From the NCBI RefSeq assembly GCF_014648355.1, contig NZ_BMQY01000004.1:1-64000 (forward strand): a stretch of 64,000 bases of DNA, in the 5' to 3' direction. Shown in pieces: positions 63,724 through 64,000 of the stretch. Below the pieces are notes generated by a model that was not told the origin of the DNA, searched no databases, and saw only the letters and a list, made by a program, of their open reading frames with translations. Each line of letters begins with the position of its first letter. Positions within the stretch are counted from its first letter, which is position 1. A program made the translations under genes and the position numbers. The DNA is from Couchioplanes azureus (lineage in GTDB: Bacteria > Actinomycetota > Actinomycetes > Mycobacteriales > Micromonosporaceae).

Positions 63724-63905
63724 CGTATCTCCTCTCGTGGCCGGCCGGATGTGGCCGACTGACATAGATCTTTGTGAATACCTCGCGAAATGGGAAGGCC
63801 TTTCGGTGACAAACTTGTGACTCAGGAAGATATATATGGCCGTCACTGACACAATTTCGCCGCCGATGTCTCAACCGGGTCCACCCGCCGCCGATCAGAG
63901 CGGTC
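63724..63905. promoter_or_regulatory. Divergent promoter region of M4 protease and KAS III genes
   Basis: 182 bp between divergent starts. CAGGAAGATATATAT at 63823-63837 repeats, in orientation and distance to the rightward start, the CAGGAAGAT plus AT tract before the S8 gene (82-83 bp upstream of the start in both cases). No clear -35/-10 pair was assigned. Confidence 0.35.
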
Positions 63906-64000
63906 ATGCAGTCGACACCGCGCGCCGGCATCCTCGGCACCGGCTCGTACGTGCCCGAGCACGAGGTCACCAACGAGGCCCTGGTGCAGCGGGTGCCCGG
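63906..64000 (+). CDS. 3-oxoacyl-ACP synthase III-like protein (partial, 5' end)
   Basis: The first 31 codons are in the window and the gene runs off the end. ILGTGSYVPEHEVTNEALV is the standard N-terminus of KAS III (FabH) and related condensing enzymes, which start fatty acid chains or act in natural-product pathways. Too little remains to tell which. Confidence 0.82.
   Translation, partial: MQSTPRAGILGTGSYVPEHEVTNEALVQRVP

Overview
The window is GC-rich actinobacterial chromosomal DNA, most like a filamentous Micromonosporaceae such as Actinoplanes; that placement is inferred from gene content and codon use, not measured. Supporting signs are strong third-position GC bias, frequent GTG starts, many genes with a -10-like hexamer 5-8 nt before the start and no Shine-Dalgarno, a class I lysyl-tRNA synthetase, a rifampin phosphotransferase, SugABC-type sugar import, a WXG/YbaB-type secretion cassette and many secreted hydrolases. 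I see no transposase, integrase, CRISPR array, rRNA or tRNA. About 60 genes fill nearly all of the sequence. Most other long open frames are antisense shadows.

Layout. 0-5.8 kb: C-terminal end of an unknown gene with a terminator, a secreted C15-like protein, an alpha/beta hydrolase, a GAF-GGDEF cyclase and a UvrA-like ABC ATPase. 5.9-11.4 kb: a leftward unit of LacI regulator, secreted alpha-amylase with CBM20, orphan histidine kinase and lipoprotein sulfatase; the same TTGCGCAA palindrome lies before both the regulator and the amylase. 11.5-19.4 kb: small hypotheticals, a DinB-like protein, a fusion of a 3-hydroxyacyl-CoA-dehydrogenase-like domain with a JAMM-like metallopeptidase domain, a divergent rifampin phosphotransferase and an orphan glutamate-type binding protein. 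19.7-26.3 kb: ATP-dependent DNA ligase, lysS, GGDEF-EAL protein, orphan OmpR-type regulator and an acyltransferase-3 membrane protein.

26.4-33.4 kb is the most unusual cassette: ECF-type sigma factor, small beta-rich protein, cytoplasmic subtilisin, a TPR-CHAT caspase-like protein with an intact His/Cys dyad, and a secreted subtilisin whose ribosome site lies in a hairpin. 33.5-36.7 kb: TPR-GGDEF cyclase, STAS protein, LytR_C-type protein. 36.7-39.3 kb: cobalt/nickel ECF transporter cbiMNQO with a Nur-like box upstream. 39.6-43 kb: membrane-anchored helix-hairpin-helix protein with repeats, SCO6745-like protein, a tandem repeat and smpB. 43-47.8 kb: LpqY-SugABC-like importer. 48-54.3 kb: monooxygenase, SGNH hydrolase, a membrane protein/TetR pair around a clear operator, and glcDEF. 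54.4-64 kb: M36 protease, a WXG-type toxin/immunity cassette with a YbaB-like protein, a polysaccharide deacetylase lipoprotein, an M4 protease and the start of a KAS III gene.

Themes: secreted degradation (amylase, sulfatase, S8, M36, M4, SGNH, deacetylase), c-di-GMP signalling (three GGDEF proteins) and two candidate conflict or stress systems, the sigma/subtilisin/CHAT cassette and the WXG toxin cassette.
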